Shown: positions 35,097 to 44,673, counted from the first letter of the stretch. The stretch is 64,000 nt of DNA from Flintibacter muris (GCF_943192995.1 NZ_CALPCP010000001.1:360338-424337), one strand, 5' to 3'. The notes: generated by a model not told the origin, from the letters alone. Numbers and translations: made by a program.

Positions 35097-35999
35097 CTAC
35101 GCCCCGTCGTTCACATCTCTTTCCACCAGACGCTTTAAGCCATTCCGTAAAGGGACTTCTGCCTTCCATTCGGGCAAATTTGGATATATGCGGACAGCCT
35201 TTTTCATTTCCCGTTCCGCCGGCTGGCGCTCCCCCCAGCCGGCGTTTAAAGTCAAATTGTTGACTTGCAGCATTTTTTCAACAGTTTCCCGTAATGTCAG
35301 AGGACAATTCGGTACAATTTGAAATATGCTGTTCTGATATTTTCCTTGCAAAAGCTGCTCTCCCGCCAAACGAAACGCAGAAACCACATCGTCAATATAC
35401 ACCACGTCATAGTCCTGCTCCCCAGTGGAGAGGGCCATTTTTTCTCCCGACTGTGCCGCCTTCCGGATTAAGTTCAGAATCTTGGGCCGGTGATCTCCGG
35501 GGCCATAGGTATCAGACAGGACCAGGGTCACTGTACGTAACAGCCCGGCGTCCACATAGTAGGCCAGCAAATCGGAAAAGGCCTGTTTTGTAGCAGCATA
35601 GAGATTGACAGGCCGGTATTCCTCCCCTTGATAGTGCGCCATCACTGTGGAAGCATAGACCAAAGCGGGTACAGCGTGCTCCGACATAGCCTCCAGCAGG
35701 TGGAGGCCCATACTGATGTTGGAATCCAGCAGCTTTTGGATGTGCTCCGCGCTGTGTCCTCCGGTGTAGTACGTCGCCAGATGGTACACAAGGTCGGGCT
35801 GGCATGCCTCCAGTGCGGCGTTCATGCTGTCATAGGTGCCGTCATAGCGGAACATCTCTATTTGAGGCGCAATGTCCGAGATGTACTCCAGATTCAGCGG
35901 CTCCCGAACCAGTCCGCAGACCTCCCAGTCAGGCAAAAGCTTTTGCGCCAAACGGGAGCCGATATAACCAGTGATGCCAGTGATTAAGACACGTTTCAT
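35097..35999 (-). CDS. SDR-type NAD-dependent sugar-nucleotide epimerase/reductase
   Basis: 300 residues. Start GITGYIGSRLAQ is the NAD(P) loop; STVMAHYQGE and YAATKQAFSDLLAYY give the catalytic serine/threonine and YxxxK. The sequence style is like RfbJ/CDP-abequose or paratose synthases. With the RfbF-like cytidylyltransferase at 47.8 kb it may act on a CDP-sugar. Last gene of the glycan block, 29 bases after the acyltransferase. Confidence 0.85.
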   Translation of the reverse strand: MKRVLITGITGYIGSRLAQKLLPDWEVCGLVREPLNLEYISDIAPQIEMFRYDGTYDSMNAALEACQPDLVYHLATYYTGGHSAEHIQKLLDSNISMGLHLLEAMSEHAVPALVYASTVMAHYQGEEYRPVNLYAATKQAFSDLLAYYVDAGLLRTVTLVLSDTYGPGDHRPKILNLIRKAAQSGEKMALSTGEQDYDVVYIDDVVSAFRLAGEQLLQGKYQNSIFQIVPNCPLTLRETVEKMLQVNNLTLNAGWGERQPAEREMKKAVRIYPNLPEWKAEVPLRNGLKRLVERDVNDGA

Positions 36000-36028
36000 A
36001 GCGTTTCCTCACGTTTCTGTACCGGATG

Positions 36029-37069
36029 TTATGCGTGGAAAATGGGGTCATCGGTGCCATAAAGTATTTTTGTCTGGCAGAGATCGGCCAGGCAGGTACG
36101 CAACACAGTGTCCTTGCTGCGTGTGGTGACAAAATAATCCGCCAACTGAAACAGGGCGTATTCTTCCAACGTCTCCCCGGTCTGTAAAATCACATCACAG
36201 TCACAATTCTCATACCGCCGTAAGATTCTCTGAATCAAGTTGAGATTTTCCGGTGTGCTGTCCTTAGCGGACAGATAAATTAACAGTGCCAGATCAGGCC
36301 GGTTTTTCGTAAAGTACTGCTCGAATATTCTGGGATAAAGAGGATATGCGTCCGAAAAATCCGGAATTACCAGAACTGTCTTCGGAGGGTGGATAGTTTC
36401 GCATGCCAATGTCCGGGGGGGGGGGACAGTTGTGGGCCCTTGTATCCGCTGCTCTGCCTCTGGCAGATATTTTGCAACAAACTCCGGTACGGGCAGCAAA
36501 AAATCCTCCTGCCGCAGCCGCTGGGTCTGAGGGTCCCAATCCCACCAGGCAATTTTTTGCAATGCGTCAATGATATCGCTATCAAACCGGTAGCGGAGGA
36601 TTTTGGCGGGATTTCCCCCCACAATGGCATAGGGTGGCACATCCTTTGTGACGACAGCGTCCGCTGCAACAACACAGCCGTTGTGAAGGGTCACTCCAGC
36701 CATAACGGTTGCGCCATGGCCGACCCAGACGTCGTTTTGAAGGATAATAGAACCTTTCCGCGGCGCTCTGCTGTGCGAAGGGGATTTTGAAAGAAAGGAT
36801 ACTGCTCCCTGGCAGACCGAGGCATAATCGTGGTTCAGGTCGATCATAAATGTGATGGACTCGGCCAGGGAGCAGCCCTTTCCAATGGCGATGCAGTGCC
36901 GTCCGCCCGCCGGGTCAAAGTTAATGCCGCTTTGTACCTCAACGCCAACAAGGTAGCTGTCCCGATCGACAGACAGGAAGGGGAAGCTGCTGAGCGGTCC
37001 CTGTGAATTGATGGTAACACAGGTATAATCGCTGATCTGGTTGGGAGAAATCGTCAGTTTCTGTATCAT
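36029..37069 (-). CDS. Hexapeptide-repeat acyltransferase with an extra C-terminal domain and a C11 tract
   Basis: 346 residues from the ATG at 37069 (AGGAG six bases upstream; a 64-residue upstream extension is out of context). Residues 1-190 form a left-handed beta-helix of the CatB/Vat type (GKGCSLAESITFMID, NDVWVGHGATVMAGVTLHNG, AIVGGNPAKILRYRF), which moves acetyl or similar groups to sugars. A proline linker encoded by 11 consecutive C residues follows, then about 130 residues (VLVIPDFSDAYPLYPRIFEQ to FHA) that I do not recognise, alpha/beta in character like a glycosyltransferase half. One-base slippage in the tract would cut the second domain off. It acts in the glycan cluster. Confidence 0.8.
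   Translation of the reverse strand: MIQKLTISPNQISDYTCVTINSQGPLSSFPFLSVDRDSYLVGVEVQSGINFDPAGGRHCIAIGKGCSLAESITFMIDLNHDYASVCQGAVSFLSKSPSHSRAPRKGSIILQNDVWVGHGATVMAGVTLHNGCVVAADAVVTKDVPPYAIVGGNPAKILRYRFDSDIIDALQKIAWWDWDPQTQRLRQEDFLLPVPEFVAKYLPEAEQRIQGPTTVPPPRTLACETIHPPKTVLVIPDFSDAYPLYPRIFEQYFTKNRPDLALLIYLSAKDSTPENLNLIQRILRRYENCDCDVILQTGETLEEYALFQLADYFVTTRSKDTVLRTCLADLCQTKILYGTDDPIFHA
36415..36425 (-). repeat. Homopolymeric C11 tract inside a gene
   Basis: Eleven G on the plus strand, C on the coding strand, at the joint between the acyltransferase domain and its C-terminal domain. Such tracts in surface-glycan genes are classical phase-variation sites. Confidence 0.85.
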
Positions 37070-37082
37070 TCTGCGCTCCTGT

Positions 37083-37640
37083 TCACATGGACGCCCGATA
37101 TTCCGCCAGCGTGGGCAAGGCGGCGTCCTTTTCTGAAATAATCGTCTGCTCCACCCGGTCCAGCGGCCAGCTGACGGCCAGCTGGGGATCATCCCAGCAG
37201 ATGCCGCCGTCCGACTCCGGGTCATAACGGTCGCCGCACAGATAGCTGAACAGGGTGTCATCCTCCAGGGCTAAGAAACCGTGAGCAAAGCCTTTGGGTA
37301 TGTAGAGCAGTTGGTGGTTTTCTGCGGTCAGATAGAAGCCCGCCCATTTGCCGAAGGTCTCTGATCCTGGGCGCAAATCCACCGCCACATCGTAAACCGC
37401 GCCGTGAAGAACCTGCACCAGCTTGTCCTGACTGTGCCGGCGCTGGAAGTGGAGGCCGCGCAATACACCCTTCCTGGAACAGGAGCGCAGCTCCTCCCAA
37501 GGGGCCAGATTGATACCATGCTCCGCGAAAATAGTTTTTTCAAAGGTTTTGGAGAGGTATCCCCGCTCGTCAGGGGCATAAAAAGGTTTAATTCGCAGCA
37601 ATCCCAAAATCTCGGTTTTTTGAAATAAAAACTGTGTCAT
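37083..37640 (-). CDS. rfbC: RmlC-like 3,5-epimerase
   Basis: 185 residues, cupin. The active-site histidine is in LRGLHFQ, with KLVQVLHGAVYDVAVDLR and the tyrosine in FAHGFLALED/SYLCGDRYDPESDGGI. It would epimerise a 4-keto-6-deoxy nucleotide sugar. RmlA, RmlB and RmlD are not in the window, while an RfbF is, so the substrate may be a CDP- rather than dTDP-sugar. Its ATG overlaps the preceding radical SAM gene stop by four bases. Confidence 0.88.
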   Translation of the reverse strand: MTQFLFQKTEILGLLRIKPFYAPDERGYLSKTFEKTIFAEHGINLAPWEELRSCSRKGVLRGLHFQRRHSQDKLVQVLHGAVYDVAVDLRPGSETFGKWAGFYLTAENHQLLYIPKGFAHGFLALEDDTLFSYLCGDRYDPESDGGICWDDPQLAVSWPLDRVEQTIISEKDAALPTLAEYRASM

Positions 37641-38656
37641 TGCGGCATTTCCTCCAGCTTCTGCATAATAGCCGCCCGGTCCTCATCCAGAGAATCACTC
37701 TCATGCTGCACATCATTCGGCGCACAGCATTTACTGCAGGCCGGATGGGTATCCCGTTCACAGTTTAGCTGCATTTTCCAAAACTCTAACAGTGAACTGG
37801 ACCGCCACATATCCACTAAATCTCCTGTATGCACATTTCCTAACGGATTCGCCCGATAAATTGCGTCACATGGGGCAACATCGCCATCGGGCCATACGCT
37901 GAGCATGTAAAAGGGCTGTGCACAAACACGGCGATCCTCGTGCCGCTTTCCATATCGGTCCTCTGACAGGTCCCGCTCCTGCTCCGTGTACTCTACGCCG
38001 CTATATACCGGTTTTACCTTGTCGATATACATTCTGTCCGTACAGTTTGCAAAAATCCGGTAGAATTCCTGATTCTCTTCACCGCTCAGCGTAACGTCCA
38101 TTGTTTTGACAAAAAGCTTGCACTGGCCCCGAATCTGATAAAAGTATTGAAGCTGTGCCAGCATCTTTTCAAATGGGATCGCATTCCCGCATGTTCTGCG
38201 ATAGCTCTCCGTAGAAATCCCCTGCAGTGAAACCCGAAGGACATCCAGTCCCGCGCTCACAAGGGCCTGGGCTGTGCGGGCTGTAAGCAGGGAAGCGTTT
38301 GTAATGATATCCACACGCTCGGCAATGCCCGCTTGCTTTACGCGCTGGACCATTTCCGGCAAGTCCGGATTGCACAGCGGCTCGCCGTGCCCCATAAAAG
38401 AAACCAGCTTGTATGGCCTGGTGAACCCTTTGCTCTGCTCGATCACTCGATCCAGAGTATCCAGGGTCATCATCTCTCCATTCATTTGGTATTCCTGGGC
38501 TAATACCGCGCCTCCCCGGCTTTGCGCGCAGTAGTTGCATCGGAAATTACAGAGATTGGATGGAAAAAGATTTAATGTGAAGGGCGCTTCCAGCGGAACG
38601 GCTTCTGCCAGCTTCACCCGCCCGTCCACTCCGGAAAACGGCTTGATCTCAGACAT
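37637..38656 (-). CDS. Radical SAM/SPASM protein A of the flagellin glycan locus
   Basis: 339 residues from the ATG at 38656 (GAGGAG upstream). Cluster motif CNFRCNYC, the glycine-rich FMGHGEPLCNPD, ITNASLL, then a SPASM-type C-terminus with CAQPFYMLSVWPDGDVAPC and HPACSKCCAPND for extra clusters. Similar throughout to the next two genes, so they are tandem paralogues. Reaction unknown; sugar epimerisation, dehydration or amino-group chemistry are precedents. Overlaps both neighbours by a few bases. Confidence 0.85.
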   Translation of the reverse strand: MSEIKPFSGVDGRVKLAEAVPLEAPFTLNLFPSNLCNFRCNYCAQSRGGAVLAQEYQMNGEMMTLDTLDRVIEQSKGFTRPYKLVSFMGHGEPLCNPDLPEMVQRVKQAGIAERVDIITNASLLTARTAQALVSAGLDVLRVSLQGISTESYRRTCGNAIPFEKMLAQLQYFYQIRGQCKLFVKTMDVTLSGEENQEFYRIFANCTDRMYIDKVKPVYSGVEYTEQERDLSEDRYGKRHEDRRVCAQPFYMLSVWPDGDVAPCDAIYRANPLGNVHTGDLVDMWRSSSLLEFWKMQLNCERDTHPACSKCCAPNDVQHESDSLDEDRAAIMQKLEEMPQ

Positions 38657-39683
38657 ACCCTCTCTCCTCAACCTTCTTTAAAATTTGCTCCCGCTCCAGG
38701 TCCAGATTGTCCTCCGGCGGTGTAAAGCACTGGTAGGCGGTGCAGCGTCCGCAAACCGGATGTTCGCTCCGCTTTCCTTTTAAGTTCTGCGTCCACAAAT
38801 CGTACAGCTTCTTTCCATGCCAAATATGCTTCAAGGTATCCTGAAACATATTTCCCACGGATAACTCAAGGGGAAGTCCAAGCGGACAGCAGGGAAACAC
38901 ATTTCCATTGGCGTCGATTTGCAGCATATAAAAAGGATATGGACATGCGATGCGGTCTTCTGCTTTTTCCTGAAACATTGTCCGGCTTGTGTCAATAGAT
39001 AACCCTTCATATTTTTCTGCCATACTGAGCTGTACTTCCACCAAATGCTCCACAAAAATCGTGTCACACAAATCTCCGAACATCTGATAGAATACCTGTT
39101 CATCCTCCGGGTGTTCCAGACAGCTGTCAATAATCTTGATATTCAGTTTGCAATTTCCCTTATTGTGATAAAAATATTCAATATTTCTAAACAGCTGGTC
39201 ATAATCAATCTTAACCCCGGAGACCTCCCTGTATTTTTCCGCAGTCAGCCCCTGTAAGGAAATCCGCAAATTGTTCAGTCCGGCCGCAATCAGCTGGTCA
39301 GTTTTTTCCGGCGTAAGCAAGTATCCGTTGGTAATAATGTCATAGGTTTCCGCCGACTGCGCCTGGGACAGGAGGCGGATCATTTTCGGCAGTTCAGGAT
39401 AAAGCAGAGACTCCCCCAGACCCGTAAACGAAATCATTTTCAGCGGTTCTGTAAATTCCTTTACCTGTTCGACCAGTCGAGGCAGATATTCCACCGGAAA
39501 ATCCGTTTCCGTCAGGCCGGCCTTCTGCTTTCCCACCGCACCCAGCCCATGCGTACAATAGTGGCATCGAAAGTTGCACCGATGTGTCGGCGCGATATGG
39601 AGCGCAAACGGAGTGCTCAAGGGAACCAGCTCCGCCAATTTTTGACGGTTGTGGTTATACCCCGCCTGTATGTTTGCCTTCAT
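38649..39683 (-). CDS. Radical SAM/SPASM protein B
   Basis: 344 residues from the ATG at 39683 (AAGGAGGAGG upstream; upstream extension of 38 residues rejected). CNFRCHYC cluster motif, FTGLGESLLYPELP, then ACPYPFYMLQIDANGNVFPC and HPVCGRCTAYQC. Shares the LVPLSTPFALHIAPTHRCNF opening style with proteins A and C. AT-richer than the flanking chromosome. Confidence 0.86.
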   Translation of the reverse strand: MKANIQAGYNHNRQKLAELVPLSTPFALHIAPTHRCNFRCHYCTHGLGAVGKQKAGLTETDFPVEYLPRLVEQVKEFTEPLKMISFTGLGESLLYPELPKMIRLLSQAQSAETYDIITNGYLLTPEKTDQLIAAGLNNLRISLQGLTAEKYREVSGVKIDYDQLFRNIEYFYHNKGNCKLNIKIIDSCLEHPEDEQVFYQMFGDLCDTIFVEHLVEVQLSMAEKYEGLSIDTSRTMFQEKAEDRIACPYPFYMLQIDANGNVFPCCPLGLPLELSVGNMFQDTLKHIWHGKKLYDLWTQNLKGKRSEHPVCGRCTAYQCFTPPEDNLDLEREQILKKVEERGYV

Positions 39684-40675
39684 TGAGCCTCCTCCTTTTC
39701 CAGCAGCGTTTTGTATGCCAGTTTCAGTTCCGACTCGCAGCCATCCAGATAATCGCCCTCCTGCAAACCAAACGCTGGAACTGCACAGGAATCGCAAACC
39801 GGAATCCCGCCTGCTCCCTCCAGCTGACGCAGCAGGAAGCGTATTTGCTGAGAAGAGTGCCAGAGCTCTGTAAAATCATCTGTCTTTATATTTCCAAGCA
39901 CTGCGGGCGGCTGTGTGGCGCAGCAGGGAACTACATCACCGTTTGGATACAATATCATCATATAAAAGGGCATGGAGCAGACATTTGAGCGCTGTCTGTT
40001 CCCCTGTTTGCAGTTTCCGGAAAGCTGACCCAGGTCAATTTCCGGCACAAAGGGAATTGCGTATTCGATGGCATGTACATCCGACGCCTCCCGGCACAGA
40101 GCTTCAAAACGTTCTTCCGCTCCCTGCAATGCGAGATCAATGATTTTGATGTAGACCTCTGTGTCTGTCTTATGCTGATAAAAATATCGTATCTGCTCCC
40201 AAAACGCGTCAAAATCCAGCTCGACGCCCGAAATAGTTTGATACTGCTGTGCGGTCACCCCTTGAAGGGAAATGCGCAGCCGGTCCAGTCCCGCCGCAAT
40301 CAAGGCATCGGACAACTTATGGGTCAGCATTGAGGCATTGGTCACAATTTCAATTCGATCCGCAATCCGCTTCTCTTTGGCCAGTGCGACCATGGCCGAT
40401 ATATCCGGATGCAGCAGCGGCTCGCCGTGCCCCGCAAAAATCAGTGCCTTCAGATGCCATCCCCGGGCTGACATATCCTGAATTGCCTTTTGGTAGACTG
40501 CGAAGTCCATAAACTGCTTTTGGAAGCCTTTCGCCTCCAGACTTTCGGAACTCAGGTTGTGCAGACAATATTGACACTTGAAATTGCAGAAAAACGATGG
40601 AAAAATATGTACCGACAACGGCGCTGGCAACGGCAGGCATTGGTGCAGCTGCATCCGTTCCATATTGCATTTCAT
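39680..40675 (-). CDS. Radical SAM/SPASM protein C
   Basis: 331 residues. CNFKCQYC, FAGHGEPLLHPDI, ITNASML-like VTNASML, and a SPASM tail VCSMPFYMMILYPNGDVVPC plus VCDSCAVPAF. Third tandem paralogue; overlaps protein B by four bases and follows the FkbM gene by 15. Confidence 0.86.
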   Translation of the reverse strand: MKCNMERMQLHQCLPLPAPLSVHIFPSFFCNFKCQYCLHNLSSESLEAKGFQKQFMDFAVYQKAIQDMSARGWHLKALIFAGHGEPLLHPDISAMVALAKEKRIADRIEIVTNASMLTHKLSDALIAAGLDRLRISLQGVTAQQYQTISGVELDFDAFWEQIRYFYQHKTDTEVYIKIIDLALQGAEERFEALCREASDVHAIEYAIPFVPEIDLGQLSGNCKQGNRQRSNVCSMPFYMMILYPNGDVVPCCATQPPAVLGNIKTDDFTELWHSSQQIRFLLRQLEGAGGIPVCDSCAVPAFGLQEGDYLDGCESELKLAYKTLLEKEEAQ

Positions 40676-40690
40676 GCTTTCCTCTTCCTC

Positions 40691-41767
40691 CTATACACTG
40701 GCATAAAGCACAGTTTCCATGGTATACGCATTATAGCTGCGCAGGTAAAAGCGATAGCCAAGTTTCCAGCTGTCAAGCAGCAGGGGAATGTCCCAAATAT
40801 GATTGATCGCATGATAAACGCAAACAGCAAGATCAGGCCGGTCCGCCCGTATCAGCTCCTGCGCCCCCTGAAGCGCCAGCAACTCAGCACCTTCAATATC
40901 CATTTTGAGCATCGTCGGATGAAAATCCGGAATTGCCTGATCCAGAGAAACTGTCTGTACCACGCTCTCCCCGGCAGCCGACAGGCTGCCCGATCCAGTT
41001 CCCGCAGCAAATCGGAGCTGCTCTGCCGTCTGACTTACGGCGCAGGGAAAACAGAGCCTCTGACCGATTTTTTCCTTTAGACTGGCGGTATTTTCCACCA
41101 TTTTGATGTAGTTCCGAGAGTCCGGCTCAAACACAGCGCAGGCCTCCACCGCACCCTTGCGGTCTGTCAGGCAGGTTACCGTATCGCCGGTATAGCCGCC
41201 GCAGTCCACAAAACGCATATAACCCTTGGACAGCGGAATATCCGGCGGAAAATACTGCTCCCACATCGGACTTTCCAGCTCGGCACAACCTGTGTAATCC
41301 CTGGTCCAATGGCTATATACAATCTTGTCGTACAATGTCCGGCTGAAATCCTCACGAAACAGCTCCCGCGCAGATTGGATCTTCTCACGCCTGTTTTTAA
41401 AGTAGACAGGCTCCTCAATCCCATCGTCCGGCTGGACCAGAAGTACCCGGAGAGACTGTCCCTCAACAATAAAACGATAGCCAAGCCCTTTTAGCCATGA
41501 GAGGACCTCCCGCCTTTGCTCCCGGTCCATCACAATGCAGAACAAAACTGTACCGCTTCTGAATTCAAGCGGTGCGCTTTGTGCAGTGTAAACCGGAACT
41601 CCCTCCCGCTGCTGGATTTGTTCCGCATTTTGATCCAGAAATGCCCTCGGCTGGATTCCAGCGGAGCGGAGACGGCACAGCATCTCAACGCCAAACCCAC
41701 CCGCTCCATAAAGAAAAACATCACGCCCCTGAAACTGCTTCAGCGCATTTGCAAACATATTGTCCAA
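40691..41767 (-). CDS. FkbM-type methyltransferase with N-terminal Rossmann-like domain, I
   Basis: 358 residues from a TTG at 41767 (GGAG upstream; the ATG three codons later is the alternative). Residues 10-110 contain DVFLYGAGGFGVEMLCRL, a nucleotide- or sugar-binding-like fold; residues 180-358 are an FkbM SAM methyltransferase (RFVDCGGYTGDTV, AVFEPDSRNY, LKMDIEGAELLALQG). Would O-methylate a sugar. Same architecture as the gene at 45539. Confidence 0.85.
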   Translation of the reverse strand: MDNMFANALKQFQGRDVFLYGAGGFGVEMLCRLRSAGIQPRAFLDQNAEQIQQREGVPVYTAQSAPLEFRSGTVLFCIVMDREQRREVLSWLKGLGYRFIVEGQSLRVLLVQPDDGIEEPVYFKNRREKIQSARELFREDFSRTLYDKIVYSHWTRDYTGCAELESPMWEQYFPPDIPLSKGYMRFVDCGGYTGDTVTCLTDRKGAVEACAVFEPDSRNYIKMVENTASLKEKIGQRLCFPCAVSQTAEQLRFAAGTGSGSLSAAGESVVQTVSLDQAIPDFHPTMLKMDIEGAELLALQGAQELIRADRPDLAVCVYHAINHIWDIPLLLDSWKLGYRFYLRSYNAYTMETVLYASV

Positions 41768-41819
41768 CTCATCTCATCTCCGTTTTACAGTCACCGCACT
41801 TTAACGTATGTTTTGCGTA

Positions 41820-43133
41820 TCACTCTGGAAGCTTAAATTTTGCCTTCAAAAATTGCAGGGCCTCATCCTTCGGAAAGGTACGCAGAAAGTGGGGAATAGA
41901 GCTTTTGGACCGCTCTTTTAAGATATAAGGACAGCTAGCCCAGAAGGTCTGTGCTTTCGCGTCCGTCCAAGCCCCCTGCAAAATCTCTTCAAACGGTCTG
42001 CGCAGGTATGACGGCATCCCACTCAGCAGCCATTGGATTGGCATTTCTCCCAAAGCGTCCTGAAACCGAACGACACGTTTTTTACAGCCGCCCAGCTTCT
42101 CTGCCTCCGCCTGAAAATTTTCCACGATTTTACTGTGTGCATACTTGCTGCACACATACCGCCGTGCCTGTTCCCCTAAAGATCGCCGGTGCTCCTTCTC
42201 CCGGCTCAAAGACACGATTGCATCCACATAGCCCAGCAGCCCGTCCGCTAAAATCCCAGCGGACGGGTCGGACAAAATATAGGTCTCCGCCGCCTGTTTC
42301 AGCATCACAACAGGCAGACCGGCCTGAAACGCTTCCAATACTACGTTTTCCGTCGTTCCAAAATGCTGTGGGTTCAATGGATAGCCAAAAATGTCAATTT
42401 CGTTCCAGAACTCGCTCATGTCGTCCAGGTATCCAAGCATCCGGATATGATCTTGAATACCCATATGTTCCGCCTGCTCCAGAATCCATCCCCCCGCCTC
42501 ACTGTCACCGGCCAGCAAAAAAACACAGTCCGGATTCCGCTCCAGAATGGCCTGGCACATTTGGGGAAAACTTTCATGCATTTTACTGCGGGCAAATGTG
42601 CCTGCGTATCCAATATGGCAGATTCCATTTCTCAAGCCGTACTCGGTTTTAGCGCTGTGCGCAGAAAGAAGGCCGCTCCCATAGACTACGCAAGACTTCG
42701 ATTGAATCCTCTCGCGCTGCTCCTGAGTCCACTCTCGGTTCTCATAGGAATAGGGAGTTGTAAAAAATACATATTGCGCTTGATTCAGCAGAGCAAACGG
42801 TAAAGCCGGATAGCTGCAGCCTGAAATGTGGCACCAGAGTATACACCGGATTGGAACAGCCGGACAATGAGCCAAGAGGTTGGCCATCATTGGATGATCC
42901 CACCAGTGCAGCACAGTCAGATCGCTCCAAAGCAATTCTTGACGCAACTCTTCCATATCTGGCTGCTCTATCACTTCCGCTCCAGCTTTTCGGCACAAAT
43001 CCGCAAATTTTTTCTTTTCCAACTGCTCCAATGTCAGAATGCGGTGGCTGTGCCTGTTCTCTTTTGTAACTAGAGCGGAAATGGCCTGTCCAATTCCGCC
43101 GCCCAGATGGGCTGTGATATGGACGATCCTCAC
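41820..43133 (-). CDS. GT4 family glycosyltransferase
   Basis: 437 residues, GT-B fold. N-terminal HITAHLGGGIGQAISAL acceptor side; C-terminal donor side with IGYAGTFARSKMHESFP, FLLAGDSE, and TTENVVLEAFQAGLPVVML carrying the ExxxxxE-type donor site. About 90 extra residues follow the core. Its start overlaps the next gene stop by four bases. Adds a sugar to the growing glycan. Confidence 0.88.
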   Translation of the reverse strand: MRIVHITAHLGGGIGQAISALVTKENRHSHRILTLEQLEKKKFADLCRKAGAEVIEQPDMEELRQELLWSDLTVLHWWDHPMMANLLAHCPAVPIRCILWCHISGCSYPALPFALLNQAQYVFFTTPYSYENREWTQEQRERIQSKSCVVYGSGLLSAHSAKTEYGLRNGICHIGYAGTFARSKMHESFPQMCQAILERNPDCVFLLAGDSEAGGWILEQAEHMGIQDHIRMLGYLDDMSEFWNEIDIFGYPLNPQHFGTTENVVLEAFQAGLPVVMLKQAAETYILSDPSAGILADGLLGYVDAIVSLSREKEHRRSLGEQARRYVCSKYAHSKIVENFQAEAEKLGGCKKRVVRFQDALGEMPIQWLLSGMPSYLRRPFEEILQGAWTDAKAQTFWASCPYILKERSKSSIPHFLRTFPKDEALQFLKAKFKLPE

Positions 43134-44665
43134 TTTTGACCTCCGATCCCGCCTTCCTTTTTGACCACAAACAGGTATTCTTCACACAGCAGCCTTTGCA
43201 GCGCCGCCGACTTTGCCTGATCAGACAGCTCGGTCGGCAGCAAAGTGGATAGAATCCGCTGGTTTTCCTTGTCCAGATTGGCGTTCAAATTCATCATGAA
43301 ACAAATCTTTCCACTCCTGCTCAATAGACTTTGGAACTGCTCCAGAGAAATATTGTAGGAAACTTGGGGATTATAAACCTCCCGTTGTCCCAGTTGGTTC
43401 AGATATTCTCGGAATGAATAGGCGTTCAGCAGCTTACAGATTAGATATCCGCCCTTTTTACACAGCGCAAACATATCCCGCAGTATTTTTACCGGTTCGT
43501 GATACCGGTTAAGCGGCCGGTCAACCAATACATAGTCAAAGCTTTCCTGAATAAAAGAATCCAATAAAAATTCCTCCCGGTCACAGATAACCGGGCCCTT
43601 ACATATCGTTTTCAAATCCAGCCAATACTTCGGATCCTGTGTGAAAGCGGACAAATCCGCATGAAAAATCCCCGCTTTGCGCAGCCAGTTCTTGATATCC
43701 AGAATAGGCGTGCCGCACCGCACATCAATCCCAAGAATTTGTTTCCCGTCCGCCCTGTCCGGAGCCGGGAAGTGCTCCAAATACGGAATATAATAATTGT
43801 TGACGTCACTCCAGGCATCTACGCCGAAATATTTTTCTATAAAATTGGCCCTGCCGATTTTCAGCGACTGATGAAATTGGACCGGGTCTTTTCCCTCCCC
43901 GTGCCAGATATCGTGGTCATGGCAGATCCAGGTGTCACCGGCCAGTACCGTCCGATAGCCCAGGCGGCGGACAGAGAAACTCAGGTCATCATCCGCAAAA
44001 TCATGAAAAAATCCAAGATCCGCCATGGGCCAGCCAAGAGCCAGCAGCAGTTCCTTCCGCATCAGAGTGCCCAAAGTGATGAGCCTCTGCCGGTCTTCCC
44101 ACTTTCGCGGGTCTGAACGGTTGAAACGCTCCGCTTTCCGCTGCATTTCCTGATATGAGCCATAGGAAATGTCAACTTCCTGCAAATTGGAGGTGTTTGA
44201 GGAAACCGGATTTACCATCCCAATTTTCGGGTCGGACTTGATGCAGATCAAAAGATTCTCCAGCCAGTGGGGCGTAAGAATCAAATCATTGCTGACTGAA
44301 ACCAGGAACTGCCCTATATCGTTTAAGCCATACGCAAATTGCGCGTATACTCCGCCGATATTTTTGGTAATATGGATGATTCGTTTTTTTTCATATGGAA
44401 TCGTACGGAAGAAATCCAGAGTCCCGTCTTCGGAGCCATTATCCAGCAGAAGCAGTTCGTAGTCGATTCCCTGCGTATTTTGCAAGATACTCTCCACGCA
44501 CCGCTTTGTTTTATCCAGCCGGTTGTAGGCCTGGACAAAGACAGTAACCTCCGCGTTCGCGGTTTGCTGAAGCGTTTGGGATAATGCTGACCGGTTCTGA
44601 AATAAATCATTCCCGACCTGAGGGCCCTCCAGACCATCCGTATTGAGTTCAACAAATTGTTCCAT
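43130..44665 (-). CDS. Two-domain protein: GT2 glycosyltransferase plus methyltransferase-like C-terminus
   Basis: 511 residues. Residues 35-290 are GT2 (VTVFVQAYNRLDKTKRCVES, LLLDNGSEDGT, VSNDLILTPHWL, DFADDDLSFSVRRLGY). Residues about 315-490 resemble a class I methyltransferase-like fold (ILGIDVRCGTPILDI, SFDYVLVDRPLNRY, MFALCKKGGYLICKL), though the SAM glycine motif is poor. Fits a glycan-building enzyme. Confidence 0.8.
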   Translation of the reverse strand: MEQFVELNTDGLEGPQVGNDLFQNRSALSQTLQQTANAEVTVFVQAYNRLDKTKRCVESILQNTQGIDYELLLLDNGSEDGTLDFFRTIPYEKKRIIHITKNIGGVYAQFAYGLNDIGQFLVSVSNDLILTPHWLENLLICIKSDPKIGMVNPVSSNTSNLQEVDISYGSYQEMQRKAERFNRSDPRKWEDRQRLITLGTLMRKELLLALGWPMADLGFFHDFADDDLSFSVRRLGYRTVLAGDTWICHDHDIWHGEGKDPVQFHQSLKIGRANFIEKYFGVDAWSDVNNYYIPYLEHFPAPDRADGKQILGIDVRCGTPILDIKNWLRKAGIFHADLSAFTQDPKYWLDLKTICKGPVICDREEFLLDSFIQESFDYVLVDRPLNRYHEPVKILRDMFALCKKGGYLICKLLNAYSFREYLNQLGQREVYNPQVSYNISLEQFQSLLSRSGKICFMMNLNANLDKENQRILSTLLPTELSDQAKSAALQRLLCEEYLFVVKKEGGIGGQK

Positions 44666-44673
44666 AAAACCTC

